DNA of 64,000 nt from positions 22,461,648 to 22,525,647 of the forward strand of contig OY986967.1 in NCBI GenBank assembly GCA_963920575.1. The letters run 5' to 3'. The stretch's first letter is position 1, and each line of letters starts with the position of its first letter. This DNA is from Narthecium ossifragum (Eukaryota > Streptophyta > Magnoliopsida > Dioscoreales > Nartheciaceae). Shown here piece after piece: positions 12,031-23,849 of this stretch. The notes beneath the pieces are model-generated. The model saw nothing but the letters and a program-made list of their open reading frames with translations. It was not told where the DNA came from and did not search any database. The translations under genes were made by a program, and so were the position numbers.

Positions 12031-12459
12031 ACATTAGCTTCCCTGGCATCTCCCCTATCGTTGGCTTGTATGACCGGCTCTGCTCAAAATGGTGGGGGTG
12101 GTCTTTGCCCTCGTCCACAAGAAGCGGTTTCGGATCTGGTGCGTGCAGGTGTTGAAGGCGGGCCCCCGAGGGTGGATCGGGCTTCAATGCGGGCGGCTCA
12201 GGCGGTGGACCAGTCTTGACAACGGTTGTTGGAGATGGGTTGTGGCGTTCGAGAATAAGTGAAGGAGCTGAGGCGTTCGAGAATAAGTGAAGGGGAAATT
12301 TGAATTTTAGAATGGATTGTGGATGGAGAGCGATGTTTACATGTCGGTTGTGAAGAGTGGGGCATATGTGTCTTTTGAAGTGTTAAATGGTGTTAAGACC
12401 CAAAATCTAATAATCAGTGTTCTTTTAATGGGATAAGTCTGGTTTATGGTGTTGACACC

Positions 12460-13566
12460 CCTTCCCCCTAGTTTTTATCAGTTATCTGAATTTTTTTTCT
12501 TTTTTAATACTTTTAAGTGTACAATTGACCAAACTAGACTAGTATTAAATATGGTTTTATGTTTCTTAAAACATAAAATGACACACGAAAACTATTTTTT
12601 AATATTACCATATCCATATTTAACTATATTTTTTTAAACTATTTTGAAATAATTTTTTTGAAAACAATGAAAGGGCATTTTTGTCATTTGGATATAGGTT
12701 GACTATAGTCAGGCAAACTTAAAGGGCTACAGATGGAAGCTAACGGAGGTAATAGTGAGACAAGTAGTTTTATAGAATATCATTAAAATGTAGATGGTAA
12801 TACGGGAAATAAAAAACCCTTTTAGTTTTTGTTGTTATTGTTTTAGTTGAGAATGTTATCCGAGTCCTCATCCGAATCCACAAATGGCCTTCGTACATCT
12901 GTCATCCGCCTCTTTTTTGTGTTCTATGAAACTGGTTATTCATGAATGAATAAAGATTTGTGTACATGACCACGAGGCATGTGCATTGGACATGCCATCG
13001 AATTGGTAATGAGATACCGATTGATTGATTTAGTCCATCGGTAGTGTTTTACCGATAAATTAGATCAATTGATCGGTATCTCACTACCGATTCGAAGGCA
13101 TGCGTAATATATATGACGGCAATGTACATAAATCACGACTTTTGATGTACACAAATCACGATTCTTAAGGAATTTGATCGTCAAGCCTACCTACATACCT
13201 ATAGGAAGACTGGGGTCCATCAGTCACGGTATTTTATTTTATTGTATAATATTGATGATAAAAGCCCCAAGGCTATAAGGGCATTCCTCAGTCTTGGTAT
13301 GTTAGGTGCCCTGTTCTGATGTGGCTCATTGAATATGGTCATTCTCCATGTGCATCCTACCCATCAGTCATGTGCTTATGTTTTTGGGTATGAGATGAAA
13401 TTAACAAATCTCAGGCTTGCGATAACTCTCTACTCTATTCATTGTCCTTAAGACAGTTCCAGAGCTCAATGAAGGACAGCAGAGGAAGAGCTTCAGAAGC
13501 TCCAATCAGCAGTTGCAATAATGCAGAGAATGAAGACTTGGAAGATCCTCTTGTCAGTGGTTTCAT
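12460..13566. other. Intergenic AT-rich sequence
   Basis: No gene or recognisable element. A short imperfect palindrome near 13010-13090 contains two copies of a GAT(C)GGTATCTCACTACCGATT-like sequence in opposite directions. The right end is the target site of LINE copy 1. Confidence 0.4.
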
Positions 13567-13580
13567 CCATTGAGCTTTCT
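13567..13580. repeat. LINE copy 1 target-site duplication (left)
   Basis: CCATTGAGCTTTCT, repeated exactly at 27831-27844 just after the LINE poly(A) tail. A 14-bp duplication is typical of target-primed reverse transcription. Confidence 0.9.
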
Positions 13581-13706
13581 GCCACGGGTTGGGGCCAATA
13601 GGAGCAGTCATCCTCTTGTCAGTGGTTTCATCGTACCCATCAGTCAAGCCAAACGCTACAAACACACCACAGGGGATGAGCAACCTCTTCATCACGGAGG
13701 TGCCTA

Positions 13707-16687
13707 ATGAAGATACTCGCATGGAATTGCCATGGGCTGGGGCCAATAAGAGCAGTCAGCGCGTGTCGCCGCCTGCTCAGGAAGCATAACCTAGACTTCA
13801 TGTTTCTCCTCGAGACTGTTGTAGTAGATGCCAACATGGAGCTCATCTCCAGACGGCTTGGAGCGCAATGGCATACCTTCCTTCTTCCTTCACAAGGTCG
13901 GCATGGTGGAATCTTGGCTGTTTGGAAAGCTCAAGTTAGCAGGGTCACCTTCGAGCATTTCACTGACCAAGCTGTCCATGGCGTCGTCACCACCAAAGGC
14001 CTCGGACAGTGGTTCCTGACTGCTGTTTATGCCGCTCGCAAAGGGAAGGATCGCAGGATCCTCTGGGAGACGCTCAGGAAGGTCAACAACTCCGGCTGGC
14101 CTCATGTCATCTTAGGCGACTTCAACATCGTGGCGAACTCTGAGGAGAAGAGAGGAGGAAATGGATTCAGATATGACACCTCTGTTACTGAATTCCTATC
14201 CTTCATCACTCAGGATGAATTGATCGATCTGGGCTTCAAAGGCCCCTCCTTCACCTGGTCGAATCAGCAGTTTAGATGTGCCAGAATATTAGAATGTTTT
14301 GGACAGAGTACTTGCCAGTCCCCTGTGGCACTATTGGTTCCCTCAGGCCAGCGTGTCACACCTACCCTGTTGCAGGTCGAATCACTGGCCAATCCTTCTC
14401 AGCTTGGCCTTAGAGAGGGTGAGCTCCGGTCCTTCTCCGTTCTGACTGCAGCAAATCTGGAATTTTCATCCTTCCTTCAAGCAAGGGGTGACCAGAGCAT
14501 GGAAGAGGAGGCGAAGAGGCTCGGAACAGTACGTGTTCGTGGGCGCATCAAGGAGCTCCGGAAACTTATGAAGACGTGGAGCAGGCATGACGAGGGTGAC
14601 ATTACCAACTCTCATATTCACTTGGAGCATTATCTGCACAACCTGTACCTCCAGGAGGACCAGGGCCCCCTTTCCCTTCCCCAGGAGCAGCAGATGAGGA
14701 GTATCGAGCAGCAGCTACTCGCCCTTGAAGTTCAACAAGAGACATACTCTGCCCAACACTGCCACAGATCCTGGGTGGCAGAAGGAGACAGGAACTCTCG
14801 TCTTTTTCATCAAGGTGTTCGAGCTGGGTCGTTTCGCTCAAAAGTACAAGAGCTCAAACGTAAGGACTGAACCATAGCCAGCAACCAGGAAGACATTGTT
14901 GCTCTGTTTCTAGAGCATTACCATAGGTTGTGGGCAGCCGACAGAGGTAGCACTGCAGCCGCTCTACCGCCTCTTCCCTCCATCTCCCTAGACACCAAAG
15001 CGAGCCTGTTGGGCTCTGTCACAGAGGATGAAGTGCTACTTGTTCTTGAAGCTATGGGGAAGGACCAGTGCCCTGGTCTCAATGGCCTTACCACAAAGTT
15101 CTTCCTTGAGCACTGGCGCGTCGTTGGACAGGACTTCATGTCCCTGGTGCAGGGCTTCTTCAGATTCTTCAAAATGCCAAGCGGATGGAACAATACTTAC
15201 CTTGCCTTCATCCCCAAGTGCACCAACCCCCGACGTATCAAGGAATTCAGACCAATATCGCTATGCAATGTAAGCTACAAGGTTATCTCTTCCATCCTTG
15301 CCAACCGAATGAAGCCAGCCCTCCATGAACTCATCAGCCTCGAGCAATTGGCCTACATCGAGGGTAGAACCATACATGACAATATTGGTGCTGCTCATGA
15401 GCTACTTCACACATTACATAAGGCACCAAAGGCAAAAGCCCTCATGGCCATTAAAGCAGACATCAAGGAAGCCTATGATTCAGTCAGCTGGAGCTTCATT
15501 CGTAGAGTCCTATTGAGCATGGACTTCCCTGACACTTGGATCAACTTGATCATGGAATGCATCACCACCACCCAGTTCTCGTTGCTCATCAATGGGCGGG
15601 CCTACGACTTCTTCCCCGCCGCCTGCGGCCTTCGACAAGGTGATCCATTGTCTGCCTTCCTCTTCATCATCGCGCAGGATGTTCTTACAAGGCTCACCAG
15701 AATTCCTCTAATTGCTCTACAAGGAGTGGCCTACCCAGAGTCTACGGTGCGCATCAGCCACCTCCTCTACGCCGACGATTGTCTCTTTGTCACCACTGCG
15801 AGGCGGGAGGAGGCCAAAAAGCTCACCAACATCCTACGCCGTTACAGGAAGTTGTCGGGACTTGAGGCCAATTCGGACAAGTCCAGCATTAAATTCTCTC
15901 CCTCCATCTCCTCTTGGTGGAGGAGGAAGTTGTCTCATATCCTCCACTTCTCCAGGAAGGTCGACCCATGGAGATACCTCGGCGTTCCTCTTGACTCGTG
16001 AAGAATCCAGGTTAAGGATTTCTCTTTCTTACTGGATGCGGTTCACCGGAAGCTGGTGTCTTGGTGGGGTCCGGCCATGGCTACAACAGGGCGGGCAGTG
16101 CTTGTTCAACATGTGTTGCAATCCATGCATGTATTCGTCATGTCCTCCATACCGACCCCAATCACTGTTCTTAACAAGATCTCTGCACTTGCATGAGACT
16201 TTCTCTAGCAAGGGAAGCGGGGAGCTCTCTCCAAGGTCGGCTGGGATGTGGTCTGTGAGCATAAGATGCAAGGAGGTCTGGGCCTCAAGGACCTGAAGAG
16301 ATGGCAGCTTGCATTAAGGATCAAGCGTGCCGCCAGATTCCTTGAAGCACAAGAGAGCGTTTGGACGATCATCTGTCACACCAAGTATAGGTTTGCTGGG
16401 ATTCTACCCATTCACAGAGGCTCGTCCTCTATCTCTTCCCTCTGGCGCTCCATTTGCAATGTTGCGAGCTTGCTTTGCAAGCATCTGCGATGGGAGGTCA
16501 GCACATCTTGCCGAGCTGACGTCCTCCATGATTGGTGGATTGGAGATGGCCCTCTAAGCTCCTACCCCTGCTTGGCAAACACCGATGATAGTTTCCTCCG
16601 CACCATAGTGAAGGATCTCTTCACTGAAGATGGGAGATGGGACCTGCGCAAACTTTCCTCACTCTTTCATCCAAGCATGAATGAGCA
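13707..16687 (+). pseudogene. LINE copy 1 ORF2, 5' part: endonuclease and reverse transcriptase (broken)
   Basis: Opens MKILAWNCHGLGPIRA, the apurinic-like (EEP) endonuclease start, with the LETVV and LGDFNIVANSEEKRGG blocks. The RT follows, with IKEFRPISLCNVSYKVISS, CGLRQGDPLSAFLF and the catalytic LLYADDCLF. The frame is lost near 14280 inside the endonuclease. Nonsense codons sit at 14868-14870, 15999-16001, 16194-16196 and 16206-16208. The ATG at 13707 overlaps an ORF1 stop (TAATG). The reading frame is cut at 16687 by the gypsy insertion and resumes at 26688. Confidence 0.9.
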
Positions 16688-16974
16688 TGTGAGGACCCGT
16701 ACCTCCAACCCGGTCCGACCGCGTTAGGTCGAGGGTCTGGATTTGTGGTTTGGCTCGGTTGGCCCTGTGATGCGATCGGTTGATCGCATCGCTGTTTTTT
16801 ACCCCAGTGGCATTTTGGTAAATATGCTCCCTGGTGGTCAGTTTCACACCCGCGTGTGCACACACTGACCTTGTTTGTGTTAGTGTTTGATTAGAATGGC
16901 TAGGTAAACCAGGGATCGGAAGATCCGAGCTTGGGCTTGCGTTTTAGCCCAAGTTTTGCCTTCTTGGCAAAGGG

Positions 16975-17046
16975 GATCGATCTCCTTGAGAAGAAGATCG
17001 ATCTTTCTGTTAAGAAGATCGATCCTCTTTGATAAAAGGATCGATC
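16975..17046. repeat. Four GATCGATC sites at 21-22 bp spacing in the LTR
   Basis: GATCGATC occurs at 16975, 16996, 17017 and 17039, each next to an AAGA- or AAAGG-type flank. The spacing of 21, 21 and 22 bp equals two helical turns. The same ladder is in the 3' LTR near 24137-24208. It may be a transcription-factor platform in the LTR promoter, which is inference. Confidence 0.8.
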
Positions 17047-17884
17047 CTCCTATTCCAGCAAGTTAGAGCAGTTGGGCAGTTGTTGAGCTTCCGTCGTCCT
17101 CCTTTGTCAGGGAACAGAGGACCTCTCCCACCTTCCCCGACCTTCCCTCACCTTCCCTGAGATTCCCTGACCTTCCCCTTCTTTCTCTTCCTCTTCTTCC
17201 TTCTCTTCTCTTCCTTCTTTCTTTCTTCTTCCCGCGGTGCCCTGGTTCCTCTGTTTTTCCCTGTTCTGGCAGCCATCTTCTTCTCCACCGTTCTCCCTCC
17301 TCCGACCACCATTTTGGGAGCTTGAAAGCTTGTTGGATTCGTGGCAACGAGAGGAAGACTGCTGGTGTGGTTTGGAACCTTGTTGGTGATCAACTCGCGG
17401 GGAATCAACCGAGGAATGCGCAGTCCGGTAGGTGTTCTACCTACATGCGTCAATTAATGGGTTTAGATTAATCTAGCCGTTAGGTTGTGATGAAATTATG
17501 GTGTTGAATGCATGTTGCTTAATTTAGTCTCTGATTTAAGTTTCATGAACTTTGGTTAAGATTTCATTAGGATTTAAGCATGATAAATCTTGGATTTCCG
17601 GTTTTCTGCTGTTCTTGAAGAACAGCCGGCTTGCGGCGAGTTTTCCGGCTTGTACATGCATGATCTTGGATTTTTATGAGAGATAAGAGTTGTATATCTG
17701 TGAGTCTACTTTCAAACCCAATTGATTTCATATTTTTCCGATTTTTCTACGAGTTTTGGTGATTTTTATACGAAACTGTGTCGGAGCAGATTTGCTGATG
17801 AATAGTGCCACGGATGATCCGTGGATCAACCGTCGCGGTCTCCAAGGTCGACCGTGAGCCCGAAAATCAGCAAAATAAACTCTC

Positions 17885-18041
17885 ACGGTCGATCCGTTGA
17901 TCGACCGTCAACCCCAGCTTCTTCACGGTCAATCCGCGGATCGACCGTGAGCCCCGAAAATAGCGAAATCACACCTCACGGTCGATCCGTTGATCGACCG
18001 TCAACCTTGGATTTTGCACGGTCGATCCGTTGATCGACCGC
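17885..18041. repeat. Array of four 24-bp near-palindromes in the 5' LTR
   Basis: Units at 17885, 17925, 17978 and 18018 have the form ACGGTCGATCC, two variable bases, GGATCGACCGT or TGATCGACCGT. Starts are 40, 53 and 40 bp apart. Spacers share GTCAACC or GTGAGCCC. Each unit can fold into a hairpin on either strand. A matching array is in the 3' LTR at 25046-25202. Confidence 0.9.
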
Positions 18042-19526
18042 CAGCCTTGAATAGTGTTTTTAACGGTTTTTTGATGTTTTATCATGTTTGATTCTTCGGG
18101 ATTTACGTGATTGGTATTCCTAGGGATCTCGATGGCTAGCAAGTTCTAATGGATGGTTTTTAGATGATTAATTGTTTGATTTTCGGCATGTCTAATTAGG
18201 TATAAATCATCCTTGTTTAATTAGCAATTAATCACATGTCGTGCTTATTTATATGTATATTTAGCTTGTGGTTGAACCAAGGGGGTTGTGGCCCTTGGGA
18301 TGTTTAGCTAATTAAATGGGCCGATGTGTGCCGTAGTTGATGTTAATTGCAAATGTGTTTGATTATTATCTGTGTGGCCGGGGTTGTGCCCCCATTGTAG
18401 AAATTGCTTGCTAACGGTCCGTGGGCGCCGTCGTAATATTGTATAATTGTAGTTTGAACCTTTATCTGCTTTATGCATGTTTACCCTCCGGCAAGCTTGA
18501 CGCTTCGCCTAGCCTGTGTATGTTGTCTTGGCATATTGTTGCATGCTGCTATTCCTGTATCTCTGTGCTTGAGCATTGCATGCATCTGTTTGCATTAGAA
18601 GCATCAGGCTAGGTGGTAGACGATGGTTTCGATCGTTGATCCGGGGTCCTCGGGTAGCCCGGATCTAGCCCTAGGGCCGGGGTTTGGGTAGCCGAGGATT
18701 AGGATGTGATTGTATCAGTGATCATGTTTGATATCATTCGAGGATTATCAGGTAGTCGGACTGGAATATTATATTATTTGAGGTTTAGAGGTCGTGTCGC
18801 TTCTCCAAGGCCAGGTGCTAAGGATGGTTGTCGATGTCCCTGACATGTGTCCCCAGGCAGTGGCTTCCTGCTGGGTAAAGGGTGTTCCTACTGGTTCTGT
18901 TTCTTGGTTTCCTCTCAGCGTGTTTGGATGGTATTCCCAGCGTGGTCGGTTGAGAAGAGTAGGATCCCTTGGGGAATCGATAGGGGTTATGGGACCCCAT
19001 GGCATCCTTTAGACTTAGGCGGATGAACGACACTGTTGTGTTCCCTTTCCTTTGTGAGTGACGTAGCGTAGAACCCTACTGAGCAAGCTTTGTTGCTCAC
19101 TCCTACCTGGGCTGCATCGGCGATGCAGGTCGATGCAGTCCCTTCTTTTTCAGGTGGTTGCGGTGTTGGAGGCGGTACTCCCCTTGGTGGTGCGTGAGAT
19201 CGAGGATATCATCAGTTTATTATATTCAATTGATGTACAGTTTTAAATGTATAAATTGTAATCTGAAGGAGATATATATTTGTATTTCAATTTCATGTAA
19301 ATTGATCAGAGATTGCTGTACTAGATGACTTGAATCATTACTATATCTTTTAAAAGTTAAATTGTATTATGATCTGATGATAGGATAGTTTAAATTAATT
19401 GTGAATATTGTAATCATGCACCAGGTTTAAAATTGATGTTTAAAAGGGGAGGCTTTCGCCGTTTGATTTAGAGTTTAGGACCCTCACGTCCCGGCCTGGA
19501 TGGGTTTTCTGGGTCGGGGCGTGACA

Positions 19527-22500
19527 ACTTGGTATCAGAGCAGGCTGTAGGTCCCAGGGATAGGATTAGGCTTGCGGTTAAGGTTTTGAGTGTGGAATGG
19601 GATAGTTCTAGGTCTAGAACATCCTTGCATGTCTGTTTGCGATTGTGTGATATGTTTCCGCTTTATTGATTGTTGCTTGTTTCGTTGTTTTTCGGCTGTG
19701 ACATGACGTCTCAGGGGGAGATGTGCATGCACGCCGGTGTCGTTCGTTCCCTCGCCTGACAGTCTCCCCCCGTGCTGGAGATGAGCGAGTAGGGGATTGG
19801 ACGTGTGTTGCCTCTATACTCTTGGAATCCTGAGAGGTTTACCCGTTGTGGTCCAGGGGCGATGTTGGAGATCCTTCGAAAGTAGAGGACTGATTGAAGG
19901 AGGTGTCCCGGATCCTGGATGTTTTGGACATCTTGGAGTATTGCTTGTTTGGAAAGCCTTTGTTTTCTTGCCTTCCTAGGAAGGGATATGTAGTGGCGCG
20001 TGTCGGGGCCACTAGGGACACTGTTGGTTGTGTGTTGAGAACAGTTCGCGTACTGTTCTTTGGCACCTACCCTTGGAGGGTGGTGTAGTTGGGAGTACCT
20101 TCCTCTGTTCTTGGTACTCGCACCGCGTGGCAGCACGCGGGTTGGTTGGATCACCTGGCTCGGTATGCTGGAGCGACAGCGGGGGACGCCCTAGACTGTA
20201 CTCCGGATACTGAGACAGATGACTTGAGGGTTGACACCGTACTGTTGGTCGGTGGTCGTGGTGAGTTTCGGGGTTGTCGTTTCTGCTTCTGAGGAACGAC
20301 ATGGTAGCCGTTGGCAGAGTTCAGTGGTTTCAGCATCAGCGACGACCGTAGCAGCAGCAGCGTCGTGCAGGTCCTTTGAGAGGTAGCCTGGACCGCCATA
20401 CTGAGAGGTGTTCCACCGGGTGCTCGAGTGCTAGCCGTTGTGGGTCTTTTCCGCCGACGGTGCTGGTTGCGAGGGACGCTGGGCGTTTATCGCAGAGCAG
20501 TCGGGCGTGACACACGGCGTGGGCCAGAGCGGTGGGCTAGTGCCTCAGTTGGGGCAGGTACCTTGGGCAGACGCGGGAATTCAGATTCCCAATGGTAGCT
20601 TCAGCAGCAGCCAGTTTCAGAGCCGCCAGCTTCGACTTCCAGTTTCAGCTTCCGGCTTCAGCTTTCAGCGTTCGGAGCTTCTCGTAGCTCGAGATTTTCC
20701 TTGTGGCTCTGGGTGTTTCCCCCTTGTGACTCGTCCCCGTGTAGCCGTGTTGGCTTGGGACTGGAGTCAGGTGTGGCTTTGGGAGTAGCCACTGATTGGG
20801 ACAAGAGCTTGGGTTGGTTGCTCTTGTCGGGGCGTTTGCTAGAGGTTGGAGACCTCTAGGTGTCCGTCGCCCACGTGTGGTACACGTTGGGGTTCGATGG
20901 CTTTCTCGGTTGCATCGGTTGGTTGCGTGCCGAGTTGTGCTTCTTTGGCCGTGGGAAGGTGTCGAGGGTACACCTGACGGCGTTGTTTCGCTCTCGTTGA
21001 AGGTCGCTGGTTGGCGCGCCTTCTGGTTGTCGAGAGTTGGGGTTTGTTCACCGGCTTGTAGTGAACTCCTTCCCCGTTGTTTTTGAGGGTGCTCTGGAGA
21101 GCAGCTTTTCCCTCGTGTTGTTGTTGTTGTTTGTGCAGCTGTCCTTCTTGAAGAGCTTTCTGATTGTTGTCTTCGCGAGACGCCGAGTTCGAGGTTGAGA
21201 TTCCCTTGGGCTGTGTTGAGCATTGCAAGCTTGCATGTGGATGCCAGCAACATTTGAAGAGTCGAGGACTCAGTCGGCCGAGTTGGTAGCTCGGGACTTC
21301 TTTCGCCCGGGTGTATTGCCTCAGAGTGTGTTCCGGTTCTCAGAGCAGATGGCTCCCTCCACAGATGCATAGACTTCAGAAAGCTGGACAGTGTTGCAGC
21401 ACAGAGTATACGCCGCTGCAGTGTAATGATGATGGATTAGCAGTTGAGAGACTTGTCGACTCCTTCAGAGTTTGACATTCGCATCGACTACACCAGCTGA
21501 GGATTCAGGACTGCGACATCCCATAGACAACCTTCTTTATGAGGTACGGACTATACGAGTTCACAGTGATGCCGTTTGGTCTGACAGACGCACCAGCAAT
21601 CCTCACAGATGTGATGTAGAGGATCTTCAGGCCGTATCCTGATCAGTTGCAGTGGCGTCGTCGACAGCATCACACCTACTGGTGCGTTGCGGAGGAGCAC
21701 GAGTGATGTTGGGCGTTTGCATCGCAGCTGCCGAGGGTGTATCGGCGTTATTTGGCTCCCAGCTCGAGGTGTTGGCCTTCAGAGGCAGGTTTCGACCGAC
21801 AGGCAGTCTCAGCGGCAGACATTTTAGTTGATTCAGCTGGGCTCGACACAGATGTGTGACGGCAGAGGTCAAAGATGGTATTCGAGATTCAGTAGGAGCA
21901 TCTCCAAGATTGCGGGACCGTTGACCAGAGTGGCCAGGAGACCGGAACTTTTGCCTTAAAGTCACTGCGTCAGTGCCTTTAAGGGTAATAGCCACCAGCA
22001 GTTGCTAGAGAGGCTAGAGCAGATTTAGCAGATTATCAGCTCATCGGAGATGGACAGTCAGTTGGATCGGGTTTCGAGGATCAGATTCCAGATGACTTCC
22101 TCTTTGGTGGTTGCAGCATCCCAGCTCTCCCCGCCAGAGTGGTGTAGACCCAGGGTATATATATCCGGAGCTCGTGGAGATCCATGTTGCGGTTGGTACC
22201 GGGCACGTGACTGAGAGCTGGACAGCATCAGCAGACCGCAGATTGTGCTTCGTTAGCAGTGTTGCAGATCCGGCGGATCCATAGCAGCCCCTTTCAGTAT
22301 CAGAGTGGGAGCGGAAGCACACCGTGGCGAACGTCATCACCAGATTGCAGGAGGCAGCTGAGAGGAGTCTCTTCCTTTGTTGGAGTTTGCCTTCTTCAGC
22401 AGCCATCAGTCCAGACGGATGCAGTACCATTCGAGGCATAGTACGGCAGTTCGGGCTGTTCTTTTGATTACTCAACAGAGGTTGTTGAGTCACCATCCCC

Positions 22501-23849
22501 CATTCCAGACGTCATCAGACAACCCTCAGAGAGATTAGCACAGAGCAGACGAGAGAGCTACTCAGGTCAGAGGCGATGATCTTTGGAGTTCTCAGTTCCT
22601 GGCAGAGTGTTTCTGAAGATTCCTTCGCACAGAGGATCAGTCGGAGTTGGCAGAGAGCAGAGGCCATATGAGGCGGAGGCCGAGGCAGCCCTACTCCGAG
22701 AGTCTGTACCAGGACCATGACGGCGTGGAGCGATGACGACATCGAGCCTATAGAGATTCCTGACGGCATTAGCAGACAGTTGATTGTACTCCAGAGGTGG
22801 AGTAGTAGGTCCAGAGTTGCATGAGGACATCCTACGTGAGGTTCACTCCTCTCCTGTTGCTGTTCATCCAGGAGGCATGGAGGTGTATCATGAGTTTCGT
22901 CATCAGCTCGGTTGACACCAGATGTAGAGATCAGATTCAGGGATCAGATGCAGAGATCAGATTCAGGACCAGATGCAGAGATCAGATTCAGAGGTCAGAT
23001 TCAGAGACCATATGCAGAGGTCAGATCAGCACATATACCATATGTGATGAGTATGTGTGCCACATAGCAGTTCACATGTCAGAGAGGTGATCAGATGGCG
23101 TGATGCTTCAGTTTTCATCACTCCGGAACATGATTCCAGGATCACAGACATATTCCAGTACAGCTCTTAGGAGCCGATGATCACATCGTTGACTTCCAGC
23201 ACAGCATCTCACGGTATAGACGGGCAGACGTTCAGAGAGGACCATTCAGATCCATGGTGACGTGCTTAGAGCACGCGTTATCGATGCAGACGTCAGCCGA
23301 CGAGAGCACATCCTCATGGCGGAGTCTGCCTACTTTCGCAGTTGACGGCTCAGCACCAGCATTGCACCTTTGAGGTAGACAGGTTAGTGCAGATCAGGTC
23401 AGAGGTGACAGCCGTTAGAGTTCACAGCTGGCAGCAAAGAGTTTGCTTACAGATCAGATCTATTCACGCACTTGTCAGTGGTGTGTTCTACTGTCACATG
23501 TTCGGTGTTGAGGAAGTACAGTCAGTATCCGTCCCACATGATCAGACACGACGATATCATAGTCGAGGGGGACGTCGCCTACATAGAGCAGCTAGTGCAG
23601 ATTGTGGGCAGACGAGAGCTGAGGCTGAGATGCAGATCGGTACTGTTGGTGATGATCAGATAGAGGCATGATGGTGCAGAGGGCTTGACGTGGGGGCGGG
23701 AGGATCGCGTGCGTCGGGAGTTTCCCCGACTGTTCACCCCAGCAGGTGGTTTCCCTTGTGTGGGCGTTCGTGCCACTAGGACTAGTTGATTCTTCTTTTC
23801 CGGCCCTACCCTTGAATTTCGGGACGAAATTTCATTAAGGGTAATAGGT
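19527..23849 (+). pseudogene. Degenerate gag-pol region of the gypsy element
   Basis: No long sense-strand reading frame remains. A reverse-transcriptase block is recognisable near 21510-21650 ([20 protein letters not shown], then a stop, then RIFRPYPDQ). The expected catalytic YIDD segment that should follow is not visible. An integrase-like HPGGMEVYHEFR block lies near 22865-22900. The C-terminal block RKYSQYPSHMIRHDDIIVEG lies near 23510-23580, followed by a chromodomain-like WxREDxVRREFPRLF near 23690-23740. gag between 19800 and 21300 is not convincing. The region is rich in CAG and TAG triplets. Confidence 0.75.
19530..19541 (+). promoter_or_regulatory. Primer-binding site (initiator Met tRNA)
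   Basis: TGGTATCAGAGC lies three bases after the end of the 5' LTR. It is complementary to the 3' end of plant initiator-methionine tRNA, the usual minus-strand primer for plant LTR elements. It is intact here, unlike the mutated copy at 11211-11230. Confidence 0.92.

Larger units (their letters stand above)
10169..12459. mobile_element. Pack-MULE-like element A carrying gene fragments
   Basis: The left end (about 10169-10340) and the reverse-complemented right end (about 12360-12459) share a diverged terminal sequence: a TTATTAGATTT block, an AACACCATTTAAC-like block and a stretch ending near TGCCCC. The left end also matches the right end of element B near 43490-43671 over about 130 bp, including ATGTATTTxTGATGACCTTTTT. 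Between the ends lie fragments of DPH1, a DUF2828-like gene, a DUF761-like gene and a piece of gypsy element. No transposase is present. No clear 9-bp target duplication was found, so the ends are approximate. Confidence 0.65.
16688..19526 (+). repeat. 5' LTR of the gypsy element (2839 bp)
   Basis: Bounded by TGTGAGGACCCGTACC and GGGGCGTGACA. It contains four GATCGATC sites in a 21-bp ladder, a pyrimidine-rich stretch near 17090-17240, a palindrome array at 17885-18041 and the conserved 3' end GGTTTTCTGGGTCGGGGCGTG shared with the solo LTR and the truncated copy. No functional coding sequence is evident. Confidence 0.95.

Noticed and set aside
17063..17453. Basic, Lys/Arg/Glu-rich open frames on the minus strand of the LTRs
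   Set aside because: They are translations of a TTCTTCC pyrimidine tract with no protein similarity. The 1-bp difference between the LTRs changes the frame.
17821..18033. Open frame with HGRSVDRPST repeats in the LTR (again at 24982-25194)
   Set aside because: The peptide repeat only reflects the DNA palindromes. There is no ATG context, and the solo LTR does not keep the frame.
20645..21370. A 241-codon open frame on the minus strand inside the gypsy element
   Set aside because: It is low-complexity (Thr, Arg, Pro and Gln rich), antisense to the degraded gag-pol region, and resembles no known protein. GC-rich sequence with few minus-strand stops explains it.
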